Shown here piece after piece: positions 15,791 to 23,298 of a stretch of DNA of 23,298 bases. Under the pieces are notes generated by a model. The model was not told the DNA's origin. It saw only the letters and a list, made by a program, of their open reading frames with translations, and searched no databases. The stretch lies in assembly GCA_946886365.1 (NCBI GenBank), contig CAMPIM010000058.1:1-23298 (forward strand), written 5' to 3'. The position numbers and the translations under genes were made by a program. The stretch is from an uncultured Novosphingobium sp. (GTDB lineage Bacteria; Pseudomonadota; Alphaproteobacteria; Sphingomonadales; Sphingomonadaceae). The number at the start of each line of letters is the position of its first letter. Positions within the stretch are counted from its first letter, which is position 1.

Positions 15791-15848
15791 GCGGCCGCTT
15801 CACCTGTCTGGCGGCCGTGCTGGCGTGCGGCCGCATGATGAGGTGAAG
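15791..15848 (+). promoter_or_regulatory. Leader hairpin that could bury the ribosome-binding site of the export gene
   Basis: CTTCACCT (15798-15805) is perfectly complementary to AGGTGAAG (15841-15848), which contains the Shine-Dalgarno sequence AGGTG five bases before the ATG at 15851. Between them GCGGCCG (15811-15817) pairs with CGGCCGC (15828-15834). The result is two stacked stems with a small internal loop. A third GCGGCCGC (15791-15798) could compete for the inner pairing. A promoter-like TTGACG (15730-15735) lies upstream but lacks a good -10. Confidence 0.5.
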
Positions 15849-15850
15849 AT

Positions 15851-16495
15851 ATGCGTTTCCTGTCGGTTTCCCGGGCTCTGATCGGCGCATCGCTGCCTGC
15901 TTTGGCGCTGTCGGGTTGCGCCTCGGGAGGCGGTGGCCCCCAGCTGCCTCCGGCGTCCTTCGTGGCGCAGCAGGAAGGGCCGGGCGAGGAATATGTGATC
16001 GGGCCGCTGGATGACCTGACGGTCTTCGTATGGCGCAACCCGGAATTGGGTGCGAAGGTTCAGGTGCGGCCCGATGGGCGCATCACGACGCCGCTGATCG
16101 CCGACATGCCAGCCGTGGGCAAGACGCCCAAGCAGCTGGCCGACGATATGAAGGTCGCGCTCACCAAATATATTGAAAATCCGCTGGTGTCGGTCATCGT
16201 CAATAATTTCTCGGGCACGTTCAGCCAGCAGGTGCGGATCGTCGGCGCGACCGAAAAGCCTGCCTCCATTCCTTATCGGGCCAACATGACGCTACTTGAC
16301 GCCATGATCTCCGTCGGGGGCCTAAGCGAATATGCGGCGGGCAATCGGGCGCGGCTCGTTCGCTTCAACAAGGAACAGGGCAAGCAGCAGGAATTCAACG
16401 TCCGTATCGGCGACCTGCTGAAGCGCGGCGACAGCAAGGCGAATGTCATGCTGGCGCCGGGCGATGTCATCATCATTCCGGAAAGCATGTTCTGA
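15851..16495 (+). CDS. Exopolysaccharide export lipoprotein, XrtA/PEP-CTERM system
   Basis: The 214-residue product has a lipoprotein signal peptide ending LALSGC with Cys23 as the lipidation site. The polysaccharide biosynthesis/export domain follows (YVIGPLDDLTVFVWRNPELG, VRPDGRITTPLIADMPAVGKT) and then one SLBB-like domain (VRIVGATEKPASIPYRANMT, LLDAMISVGGL). It resembles a short Wza-type periplasmic and outer-membrane export component and matches the XrtA-associated export family (TIGR03027) in size. It is probably the first gene of the export operon. The next gene begins two bases after its stop, so the pair is translationally coupled. Confidence 0.94.
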   Translation: MRFLSVSRALIGASLPALALSGCASGGGGPQLPPASFVAQQEGPGEEYVIGPLDDLTVFVWRNPELGAKVQVRPDGRITTPLIADMPAVGKTPKQLADDMKVALTKYIENPLVSVIVNNFSGTFSQQVRIVGATEKPASIPYRANMTLLDAMISVGGLSEYAAGNRARLVRFNKEQGKQQEFNVRIGDLLKRGDSKANVMLAPGDVIIIPESMF

Positions 16496-16496
16496 T

Positions 16497-18014
16497 ATGG
16501 CGGGTCTTTACGACGAACTGCTGATCGCTCTTCACGGCATATGGACGCGGCGCTGGCTGGCGCTGGCCGTGGCGTGGGGCGTGTGCATGCTGGGGTGGCT
16601 GGGCGTGGCGCTGGTGCCCAACAGCTATGAGAGCAAGGCGCGGGTTTATGTGAACACGCAGTCGCTATTGCAGGATAAGGTCGGCATTACGCAGGTCCAG
16701 TCGCAGCAGGACCTTGATCGCGTGCGCCAGACTTTGGCGAGCACGGCCAATCTGGAGCGCGTGGTCAAGGAAACCGACCTCAACCAGACGATTAGCGGCC
16801 CGCGCGACATGGCGGCCAAGATCACGGCGCTGCGCGAAGGCATCACCGTGATGGCGCAGGCTGATCCCAGCATGATCGACATCAGTGCCAAGTCGGCGGA
16901 CTCCAGCCTTTCGGACGGAGCCAATGCGCGGATCGCGCAGCAGGCGGTGCAGAAGCTGATCGAGATTTTCCAGGAAACGAACCTGTCCTCTGATCGCGTC
17001 GAGACGAAGCAGAGCCTTGCTTTCCTTGATCAGCAGATCGCGCAGCGCGGACGTCAGCTCGCCGCCGCTGAACAGCGCCGCGTCGAGTTCGAGCAGCGCT
17101 ATGCCGGGATGCTGCCGGGCGCGGGCTCCATCGGTCAGCGCATGGACGCGGCGCGGATGGAGATCAACAATATCGAATCGCAGCTGGTGCAGGCGTCGAG
17201 CGCGCTGAGCGCCATGAACGGCCAGCTTGCCGGAACGCCGCAGGTGTTGCCGGGTGTTGGCGCGTCGGGTGGTCCTTCCGCACTGGCGCAGGCGCAGGCG
17301 GACCTTGCCGGGATGCGCGCGCGGGGCTGGACCGCCGACCATCCCGATGTGATTGCAGCCCAACGGCAGGTCGATGCGCTGCGCCGTCAGGGCGGCGGTG
17401 GTGGCGGGGCGAGCGGTTTGCCCAATCCGGCTTACCTGTCGATCAAGTCGATGCAGGCGGAACGGGCGGCCACAGTTCAGGCGCTACAGACGCGCAAGGC
17501 GCAGCTTCAGGCTGACTTGAACGCTATGTCATCGCGCCAGACTGACGAGCCGGGCCTCGCCGCCGAGCAGGAGAAGCTCGACCGCGACTATGAGGTGCTG
17601 AAGACGCAATATGACAAGCTGCTCGCTGACCGCGAGGATGTGCGCCTGCGCGGCGATGTGAAGACCGAAACGGGTTCCGTCCAGTTCCGCGTGATCAATC
17701 CGCCGAGCGCGCCCACCGCGCCGTCCGCGCCCAACCGGCCGTTGTTGCTGCTGGGCGTGCTGATCGTCGGGATCGGCGCGGGCGTCGGTAGTGCCTTTGC
17801 CATGGGACAGCTCAAGGGCAGCTTCCCGACGGCGGCACGGCTGGAGCGGGCGGTTGGTCTGCCGGTCATCGGTTCGATCACGCAGACGGTTAGCGCCGCG
17901 CAGAGGGCGGTCGAAAAGCAGCGGCTGAAATGGTTCGCCGGTGCGAGCGGGGGGCTGGCGGCGCTGTGCGTGCTGCTGATCCTCGTCGAATTCATCCAGC
18001 GTGGCATGGCCTGA
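16497..18014 (+). CDS. XrtA system polysaccharide chain-length determinant (Wzz-like)
   Basis: The 505-residue inner-membrane product has a first membrane segment at residues about 20-41 (RWLALAVAWGVCMLGWLGVA). A long periplasmic region follows with Gln- and Ala-rich coiled coil (EQRRVEFEQRYAG, ARMEINNIESQLVQA) and a glycine-rich linker. A second membrane segment (LLLLGVLIVGIGAGVGSAFAM) lies after PSAPTAPSAPNRP, and a third hydrophobic segment near the C terminus. This is the polysaccharide co-polymerase plan and fits TIGR03007. It sets chain length together with the kinase encoded next. ATG 16497 is chosen over upstream starts in the same frame because it gives MAGLYDELL, has GGAAAG upstream, and sits just past the preceding stop. 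Confidence 0.93.
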   Translation: MAGLYDELLIALHGIWTRRWLALAVAWGVCMLGWLGVALVPNSYESKARVYVNTQSLLQDKVGITQVQSQQDLDRVRQTLASTANLERVVKETDLNQTISGPRDMAAKITALREGITVMAQADPSMIDISAKSADSSLSDGANARIAQQAVQKLIEIFQETNLSSDRVETKQSLAFLDQQIAQRGRQLAAAEQRRVEFEQRYAGMLPGAGSIGQRMDAARMEINNIESQLVQASSALSAMNGQLAGTPQVLPGVGASGGPSALAQAQADLAGMRARGWTADHPDVIAAQRQVDALRRQGGGGGGASGLPNPAYLSIKSMQAERAATVQALQTRKAQLQADLNAMSSRQTDEPGLAAEQEKLDRDYEVLKTQYDKLLADREDVRLRGDVKTETGSVQFRVINPPSAPTAPSAPNRPLLLLGVLIVGIGAGVGSAFAMGQLKGSFPTAARLERAVGLPVIGSITQTVSAAQRAVEKQRLKWFAGASGGLAALCVLLILVEFIQRGMA

Positions 18015-18025
18015 GGAGCGGCAAG

Positions 18026-18943
18026 ATGAACAAGCATAGCTCCCTTTCCAAAGGTTCGCTGATTGAGCGGGCGACGGAAATCTACGATTTCAGCGCGGCT
18101 TTGCAGGGGCGTGCGGCTCCTGCGGTCGAGGTGCCTGCTGGCGAGCCGTTGCCTCCGGTGGTGGAGATTGCTCGGCCGGTGGCGGTGGAGGCGGGATATC
18201 GCGCGCCTGACTGGCGTGGGCCGGTGCAGAGCATCGATCGGATTGCTCTGGCCGAGAATGGTTGGTTGTCGCCCGATAGTCCTGCGACGGCGATCAGCGA
18301 GGAGTTTCGACTGCTGAAGCGCGATTTGCTCGCGCAGCTTGGTGACGATCCGCGCGGCAATAGCGTGCTTGTCTGCTCGGCCCATAGCGGGGAGGGCAAG
18401 AGCTTCTGCGCGATCAATCTGGCGCTGAGTTTGGCGGCGGAGAAGGATCGGGAGATATTGCTGGTCGATGCTGACTTCGGCAAGCCGGGCATTCCCGAGG
18501 CGCTGGGGCTGACGAGCGGGCCGGGGCTGATGGACGCCATCGCCGATCCGTCGGTCGCGATCGAGGATTGTGTGATCCGGACGGACATTCCCTCCTTTGC
18601 CGTCCTGCCTGCGGGGCAGCGCAGCAACAACGATACCGAATATCTGGCTTCGGCGCGGACGGAAACGTTGCTTCGCCGCCTGACCGAGGGACGGCCGGAT
18701 CGGGTCATCCTGTTTGATTCGCCGCCTCTTCTTGCCGCTTCGGCGGGCGCCGTGCTGGCGAGCCATGCCGCCATCGCGTTGCTGGTGGTGCGTGCCGACC
18801 AGACAAGCGAAAGCGCGCTGCGTGACGCGGCGGGGATGCTGAAGGCGGCTGGGCAAGTGCAGTTGTTGCTGAACGGCGTCACCTTCTCGGCCAGCGGCCG
18901 CCGCTTTGGCAGCTATTATGGCCATGGGAGCGACGACGCATGA
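18026..18943 (+). CDS. XrtA-associated tyrosine autokinase
   Basis: The 305-residue cytoplasmic P-loop ATPase is of the bacterial tyrosine kinase type. It has Walker A (AHSGEGKS, residues 119-126), Walker A' (ILLVDADFGKP, Asp148 and Asp150) and the Walker B-like VILFDSPP. The N terminus (ERATEIYDFSAAL) is a variable region. The C terminus has only a Tyr297-Tyr298 pair rather than a long tyrosine cluster. It partners with the chain-length determinant 11 bases upstream; cycles of autophosphorylation are known to control such exporters. ATG 18026 has GAGGAG about nine bases before it. Its stop overlaps the next start (ATGA). Family fit is TIGR03018. Confidence 0.93.
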   Translation: MNKHSSLSKGSLIERATEIYDFSAALQGRAAPAVEVPAGEPLPPVVEIARPVAVEAGYRAPDWRGPVQSIDRIALAENGWLSPDSPATAISEEFRLLKRDLLAQLGDDPRGNSVLVCSAHSGEGKSFCAINLALSLAAEKDREILLVDADFGKPGIPEALGLTSGPGLMDAIADPSVAIEDCVIRTDIPSFAVLPAGQRSNNDTEYLASARTETLLRRLTEGRPDRVILFDSPPLLAASAGAVLASHAAIALLVVRADQTSESALRDAAGMLKAAGQVQLLLNGVTFSASGRRFGSYYGHGSDDA

Positions 18944-20523
18944 TGCTGCGTACTCCCCTGGGGTTGTTGGGCGCGCTGGCGCTTGCCGCTTCGCCCGCCA
19001 TGGCGCAGGAGCGGAAGGTCGAAGTCACCCCCTATCTGGGCGTCGATCAGACTGTGCTCGCGCCGCTGAAAGGCGGTGGCGATGTCCTGACCTATACCAA
19101 TGTGACGGCGGGATTGACGGCGCAGTTGCAGACGCGCCGTGTCGAGGCTGTCGCTGACATTCAATATAATCACAGCTTTGGCTGGGGGCGTCAGGCCAGC
19201 GATCAGGATGTGATCAGCGGTATCGTGTCGGGACAGTATCTGGTGTCGCATGGGCTGACGCTCAACGCCGGGGCGCTTGCGACGCGCATACGCACCGACG
19301 GGCTGTCGGGTGCGGCGACGCTGAACGATAGCCAGACGAGCCAGGTTTATGCCGGTTATGTGGGGCCGTCCTATGCCTCGTCATTCGGCGATCTTGACGT
19401 CACGGCTTCCTATCGGCTCGGCTATGCGCGGGTGGATGAGGATGTGAATGCCGACTTTGCTGGAGCGCCTAATGTCGGCTCATTCGCCGATTCCGTTTCG
19501 CATAGCCTGGCCGGTTCGGTCGGCGTGGCGCCGGGTGTCTGGCTGCCGCTCGGCATCGTGGCTAGCGCTGGCTATGACCGGGAAGATGCGAGCGAGCTTG
19601 ATCAGCGGTTCGAGGATGCGTGGGGCCGCGTGGATGCGACGCTGCCGGTGTCGCCGACCGTCGCGCTTGCCGGCGGTGTAGGCTATGAAAGGATCAAAAT
19701 CAGCCAGCGCTCGCCCGAGCTTGACGGAAGCGGCGTGCCGGTCGTTCGCAACGGCCGCTATGTCACTGACGATAGTTCGCCGCGCGCGCTGATCTATGAT
19801 TTCGACGACATCATCTGGGATGTGGGCGTGCTCTGGCGTCCCAACCGACGCACCTCGCTGGAGGCGCGGGTCGGCGAACGCTATGGCGGCATGACCTATA
19901 CGGGTAGTTTCGTATGGCAGGGGCGGGGCCAGTCCTTCGCGCTGGTGGTGTTCGACGGCATCGACAGCTTCGGGCGGATCATCACGTCCAATGTCGCGGC
20001 GGTCTCGGGCAGCAGCCTGAATGTCGTACGCAATCCGTTCACTGGCGATTTCACCGGCTGCGCCTTCTCGCAAAGCGGCGGAGGGCAGTGCTTCAACGAC
20101 GCGCTGACGGGAGTTACCGACGCGAACTTCCGCTACCGGGGCGTTGCCGCCCAATATGCGGCGCAGCGGGGTCCGTGGGGCCTTGGCGTCGGCCTTGGCT
20201 ATTCGCAGCGCAAATTCGTGACGCCTTCGGGTCAGACGGTGTTCGTACGGGGCACTCGGGACCAGAATTGGTATGGCACCGCCTCGCTCAGCTATGTGAT
20301 CGACAGCCGGTCCAGCCTGGATAGCGCAGTTTATGCCAATTATTTCGATGCGAGCGGCGCGCGCCTCGACGTGCTGAACCTTGGCGCGTTCACCAGCTAC
20401 AACCGCCTCATCAACCGCAATCTTCAGGCATCCGCTTCGCTTGGGCTCGACAGCGCCAAGGCGGACGATCTGGATGCCGTCATCAACGCCATGGGCCAAG
20501 TCGGCCTGCGGTACAGCTTCTAA
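18940..20523 (+). CDS. PEP-CTERM system-associated outer-membrane barrel protein
   Basis: The 527-residue product has a signal peptide ending AMA|QERK (residue 22). Alternating amphipathic strands run through the protein, and the C terminus YSF ends in Phe, the sorting signal of outer-membrane beta barrels. Repeated aromatic girdle pairs (VGPSYASSFGDLDVTASYRL, GLGVGLGYSQRKF, GTASLSYVIDSRSSLD) support the barrel. It fits the TIGR03016 family and probably forms the outer-membrane pore or anchor for the polysaccharide, a role that remains inference. The ATG overlaps the kinase stop by four bases. An insert near residues 365-385 holds two cysteines, which may form a disulfide. Confidence 0.9.
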   Translation: MMLRTPLGLLGALALAASPAMAQERKVEVTPYLGVDQTVLAPLKGGGDVLTYTNVTAGLTAQLQTRRVEAVADIQYNHSFGWGRQASDQDVISGIVSGQYLVSHGLTLNAGALATRIRTDGLSGAATLNDSQTSQVYAGYVGPSYASSFGDLDVTASYRLGYARVDEDVNADFAGAPNVGSFADSVSHSLAGSVGVAPGVWLPLGIVASAGYDREDASELDQRFEDAWGRVDATLPVSPTVALAGGVGYERIKISQRSPELDGSGVPVVRNGRYVTDDSSPRALIYDFDDIIWDVGVLWRPNRRTSLEARVGERYGGMTYTGSFVWQGRGQSFALVVFDGIDSFGRIITSNVAAVSGSSLNVVRNPFTGDFTGCAFSQSGGGQCFNDALTGVTDANFRYRGVAAQYAAQRGPWGLGVGLGYSQRKFVTPSGQTVFVRGTRDQNWYGTASLSYVIDSRSSLDSAVYANYFDASGARLDVLNLGAFTSYNRLINRNLQASASLGLDSAKADDLDAVINAMGQVGLRYSF

Positions 20524-20542
20524 TCGCGTCCGGAGACGAGAG

Positions 20543-21754
20543 ATGTACGACCAGTTCTACGGATTTGAGGGCCGCCCTTTCCAGCTGACACCCGATCCGC
20601 ATTTCTATTTTGAAAGCGCGACGCACAGGAAGGCGCTGTCCTATCTGGGCTACGGCCTGGCACAGGGTGAAGGCTTCATCGTCATCACCGGCGACATCGG
20701 GGCTGGCAAGACGACGCTGGTCGGGCACCTGATGGCGACGATCGATCCGGCACGGCTGACCGCCGTAAAGATCGTATCGACCCAAGTTGGCGGCGACGAC
20801 ATGCTGCGCCTCACCGCGCAGAGCTTTGGCCTGCCGACCGACGACATGCCCAAGGCGCAGATTTTGCGGCAGATCGAGGCGTTCCTGCATGGGCAGGCGC
20901 GGGCGGGGCGGCGGTCGTTGCTGATCGTGGACGAGGCGCAGAATCTTTCGGTCTCGGCGATCGAAGAGCTGCGTATGCTTTCCAACTTCCAGCTGGGCGG
21001 GCAGTCGCTGTTGCAGATATTCCTGCTGGGCCAGCCGGAATTTCGCGATCTGCTGAAGTCCGCGCAGTTGGAGCAGTTGCGGCAGCGCGTGATCGCGACC
21101 CATCATCTCGATCCGATGCAGCCGGAAGAGATCGAACCCTATATCCTGCATCGCCTGTCGATCGTCGGGTGGAATGGCGATCCGCAGTTCACGCCGGAGG
21201 CGTTCGCGGCGATCTATGCCGCGACCGGCGGCGTGCCGCGCCGGGTCAATGTGTTGGCGAGCCGCGTGCTGCTGCTGGGCGCGCTCGATCAGTTGTCGGA
21301 AATCGATGCGGCTGCGGTGCAGGCGGTGATCGAGGATATGGGCGCGGACAGCGATGTTGCGGTGCAGCCGATGCCGTCTTCCGTGCTGGACCGCGCGGAG
21401 GAAGCGCCTGCTGCGGCTCCGGTTGCGGCTCAGGCAGAGCCTGCGCGCGAGACGCTGCGCGCCGAACTCAATGCGCTGCGGTCGCGTCAGCCCGAGCCAT
21501 CGCCCGCTCTGATGGACGAGATTGCCACGCTGCGCGCGGAGGTAGATTCGCTGCGGATCGAACAGGTCGCCATCCAGGCAGTGGACCCCGAGGCGCTGAA
21601 GGATTGCTTCACCCTGATCGAGGAACGGCTCTCCTCGCTCGAGTTCCGGGTAGGCGAGCAGGATACGGCGCTACGCCGGGTGCTGACCTTGCTGGTGGAC
21701 TGGGTAGAGCGTGAACAGCGGATGGGCGACGCGCCGCGCAGCGCTGCTGCCTGA
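20543..21754 (+). CDS. XrtA/PEP-CTERM system-associated ATPase (GspA/ExeA-like)
   Basis: The 403-residue product begins MYDQFYGFEGRPFQLTPDPH, the signature of ExeA/GspA-type AAA ATPases. Walker A is GDIGAGKT (residues 50-57) and Walker B LLIVDE (126-131), followed by sensor-type LGQPEFRDLL. After about residue 290 comes an alanine-rich linker (AEEAPAAAPVAAQAEPA), then a charged coiled coil. There is no membrane segment, unlike ExeA itself, so it probably works in the cytoplasm on the assembly or export machine. It matches TIGR03015. ATG 20543 lies 19 bases after the barrel stop with GGAG seven bases upstream. Confidence 0.92.
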   Translation: MYDQFYGFEGRPFQLTPDPHFYFESATHRKALSYLGYGLAQGEGFIVITGDIGAGKTTLVGHLMATIDPARLTAVKIVSTQVGGDDMLRLTAQSFGLPTDDMPKAQILRQIEAFLHGQARAGRRSLLIVDEAQNLSVSAIEELRMLSNFQLGGQSLLQIFLLGQPEFRDLLKSAQLEQLRQRVIATHHLDPMQPEEIEPYILHRLSIVGWNGDPQFTPEAFAAIYAATGGVPRRVNVLASRVLLLGALDQLSEIDAAAVQAVIEDMGADSDVAVQPMPSSVLDRAEEAPAAAPVAAQAEPARETLRAELNALRSRQPEPSPALMDEIATLRAEVDSLRIEQVAIQAVDPEALKDCFTLIEERLSSLEFRVGEQDTALRRVLTLLVDWVEREQRMGDAPRSAAA

Positions 21755-21763
21755 CGCTTCATC

Positions 21764-22612
21764 ATGGTGCTGAATGCCCTGTCGGTCGATGTGGAGGATT
21801 GGTTTCATGTCGGCGCCTTTGAGCGCACGATCAGCCGATCCTCTTGGGATGGACTGACGCATCGGGTGGAGCGCAATACGGATGCGGTGCTGGCCCTGTT
21901 TGCCGAGGCGGGGGTCAGCGCGACATTCTTCACGCTTGGGTGGGTGGCGGAACGTTACCCGGCGCTCATGCGGCGGATTGCCGAGGCGGGGCATGAGGTC
22001 GCGAGCCATGGCTATGACCATGCGCGCGTATTCACGCTGAGCCCGGAGGCGTTTCGCACGGATTTGCGGCGGGCGCGTGCCTTGCTGGAGGATGCCAGCG
22101 GGCAGTGCATCATCGGCTATCGCGCGCCGAGCTTTTCGATCGATCACCGGACGCCATGGGCGCACGCCATATTGGCGGAGGAGGGCTATCGCTATTCCAG
22201 CAGCGTCGCGCCGATCCGGCATGATCATTATGGCTGGCCTGAATCGCCGCGCTTTGCCTGGCGGCCGGTGACGGGGAGTGATTTGCTGGAGTTGCCGGTG
22301 ACGACGGCCGAGTTTGGCGGGCGGAGGTTGGCGGCTGGGGGCGGAGGGTTTTTCCGCTTGCTGCCCTATGGCTTTTCCCGCTGGGCTATACGGCAGGTGA
22401 ATGGTCGGGAGAAGCAGCCCGCCATCATCTATTTCCATCCCTGGGAGATTGATCCGGATCAGCCACGGGTGGCGGGAGCACCGCTTCGATCGCGCCTGCG
22501 CCATTACAGCAATCTGTCTGTGATGGCGGACAAGCTGCGGCGGCTGACCGCTGATTTTTCCTGGACGCGCGTGGATGCGCTGGTCGCTCGTGAGGCGGAG
22601 TCGGCGGCATGA
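21764..22612 (+). CDS. XrtA system polysaccharide deacetylase (NodB-like)
   Basis: The 282-residue product shows the carbohydrate esterase 4 plan. SVDVEDWF (Asp9 and Asp12) supplies the metal and catalytic aspartates, and SHGYDH (His82, His86) is the metal-binding HxxxH. GYRAPSFSID is motif 3, and the C-terminal FHPWEIDPDQPR carries the catalytic His region. The C-terminal extension past the barrel fits the PEP-CTERM-locus deacetylase family (TIGR03006). It would remove acetyl groups from the polymer. No signal peptide is visible. The ATG follows the ATPase stop by nine bases without a clear ribosome-binding site, so coupling to the upstream gene is likely. Its stop overlaps the next gene by four bases. 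Confidence 0.93.
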   Translation: MVLNALSVDVEDWFHVGAFERTISRSSWDGLTHRVERNTDAVLALFAEAGVSATFFTLGWVAERYPALMRRIAEAGHEVASHGYDHARVFTLSPEAFRTDLRRARALLEDASGQCIIGYRAPSFSIDHRTPWAHAILAEEGYRYSSSVAPIRHDHYGWPESPRFAWRPVTGSDLLELPVTTAEFGGRRLAAGGGGFFRLLPYGFSRWAIRQVNGREKQPAIIYFHPWEIDPDQPRVAGAPLRSRLRHYSNLSVMADKLRRLTADFSWTRVDALVAREAESAA

Positions 22613-23298
22613 GGCCCGATTGCGGAGCAGGTGTCGGCGTGGTCACGCTCGACCTGGATGATCCGGCGCAGGTGGCTGCGGCAGATGCTTTTGTGAAGAG
22701 CAGCGTGGACGGAACGCCTTTCCATCGGCCTGCCTGGATCAAAGCGATTGAGCGTGGCACTGGCAATCGCGCGCATATGCTGGCTGCTGTCGCTTCGTCG
22801 GGGCAGATTGCGGGCATTCTGCCGCTGACGCATATGAAGAGCCGCATATTTGGTCAGGCCTTGGTTTCTTCCGGCTTTGCCGTCGACGGCGGGATATTGG
22901 CTAATGACCATGACGTCATCGCGGCTCTTGCCGATGCAGCGCAGCGGGTTGCTGGGGATATCGACGTCTCTTCTATCGAACTGAGAGGTGGCGAGCTGCC
23001 GGGTGAGGGCTGGGCGCTTCATCAGGACAGCCATCTCGGCTTTGTTCGGCCTATTGCGGCGGATGATGAGGCGGAGTTGCTCGCCGTCCCGCGTAAGCAT
23101 CGCGCTGAACTGCGTAAGGCCCTCGCCAATCCCGCGCTAAGGGTGGAGGTTGGGCGGGACGAGCGGTTCCTGCGCGCGCATTATGATGTTTATGCGCAGA
23201 GCGTGCGCAATCTGGGGACGCCGGTTTTTCCGAGGCGCCTGTTTCGCGAAGTGCTGGCGGGGTTCGGCGAGGATGCCGACATATTGATTGTCTATGAG
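22609..23298 (+). CDS. FemAB-family XrtA/PEP-CTERM-associated protein (cut by window end)
   Basis: The frame opens at ATG 22609, overlapping the deacetylase stop (ATGA), and stays open for 230 codons to the last base, so the 3' end is missing. Recognisable blocks are TPFHRPAWIKAIERGTGNRA, then AGILPLTHMKSRIFGQALVS, SGFAVDGGILA and PRKHRAELRKALANP. These are the start of the FemAB-like family of this locus (TIGR03019). FemAB proteins transfer amino acids to cell-wall peptides; here a role in acylating or aminoacylating the polymer or its carrier is plausible but unproven. A second GNAT-fold gene (11898-12905) lies in the same locus, and the two are not near copies. Translation of 22609-23298 gives no internal stop. 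Confidence 0.9.
   Translation, partial: MRPDCGAGVGVVTLDLDDPAQVAAADAFVKSSVDGTPFHRPAWIKAIERGTGNRAHMLAAVASSGQIAGILPLTHMKSRIFGQALVSSGFAVDGGILANDHDVIAALADAAQRVAGDIDVSSIELRGGELPGEGWALHQDSHLGFVRPIAADDEAELLAVPRKHRAELRKALANPALRVEVGRDERFLRAHYDVYAQSVRNLGTPVFPRRLFREVLAGFGEDADILIVYE

Noticed and set aside
15718..15850. Possible sigma-54 promoter before the export lipoprotein gene
   Set aside because: I looked for it because exosortase systems in other bacteria are linked to RpoN control. The closest match (TGGCGTGCGGCCGCA) has the wrong GG-GC spacing and lacks TTGC.
1..23298. CRISPR arrays, insertion sequences, rRNA genes
   Set aside because: No regularly spaced direct repeats, transposase-like reading frames or rRNA signatures were seen; all repeats found are paired palindromes or one short tandem array.

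Overview
The window looks like chromosomal DNA of an alphaproteobacterium of the sphingomonad group (Sphingobium, Novosphingobium or Sphingomonas). This rests on high GC, on gene content, on an elongator tRNA-Met of alphaproteobacterial type, and on three palindromic repeat families of a kind I associate with sphingomonad genomes. The genus assignment is inference; no marker gene is present.

Region 1 (1-5111) is housekeeping and envelope. It holds palindromic repeats, a secreted head-GIN-domain protein (-), a ferredoxin-reductase-type FAD oxidoreductase (-), the Kup potassium transporter (+) and a universal stress protein (-). Kup and the stress protein converge on a 9-bp hairpin. Region 2 (5078-6002) has a HigB/HigA toxin-antitoxin pair whose promoter suggests a leaderless toxin mRNA. 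Next to it is a tRNA-Met(CAT) on the minus strand with a clear -35/-10 and an intrinsic terminator.

Region 3 (6093-10325) is a four-gene plus-strand cluster: circularly permuted ATP-grasp ligase, alpha-E protein, transglutaminase-like cysteine protease, and an Anbu-type (ancestral beta subunit) proteasome-like Ntn hydrolase. The association is conserved in bacteria and its biochemical role is poorly understood. Here the alpha-E gene carries a single in-frame amber codon about 40% of the way in, with an otherwise intact frame after it. A long palindrome plus an 18-bp tandem repeat lies just before it. trxB (thioredoxin reductase) follows the cluster.

Region 4 (11578-23298, running off the end) is an exosortase A (XrtA)/PEP-CTERM-associated exopolysaccharide locus. 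A small acyl carrier protein and a GNAT-type acyltransferase run on the minus strand. Divergently, an AMP-forming acyl-CoA ligase and a PLP decarboxylase overlap by four bases. Then come the export lipoprotein, Wzz-like chain-length determinant, tyrosine autokinase, outer-membrane barrel protein, GspA-like ATPase, polysaccharide deacetylase, and a FemAB-like protein cut by the window end. The order and short spacing suggest one transcription unit from about 15.7 kb onward. The leader of the first export gene can fold into a nested hairpin that would bury its Shine-Dalgarno sequence. The exosortase gene and its sorted substrates are not in the window.
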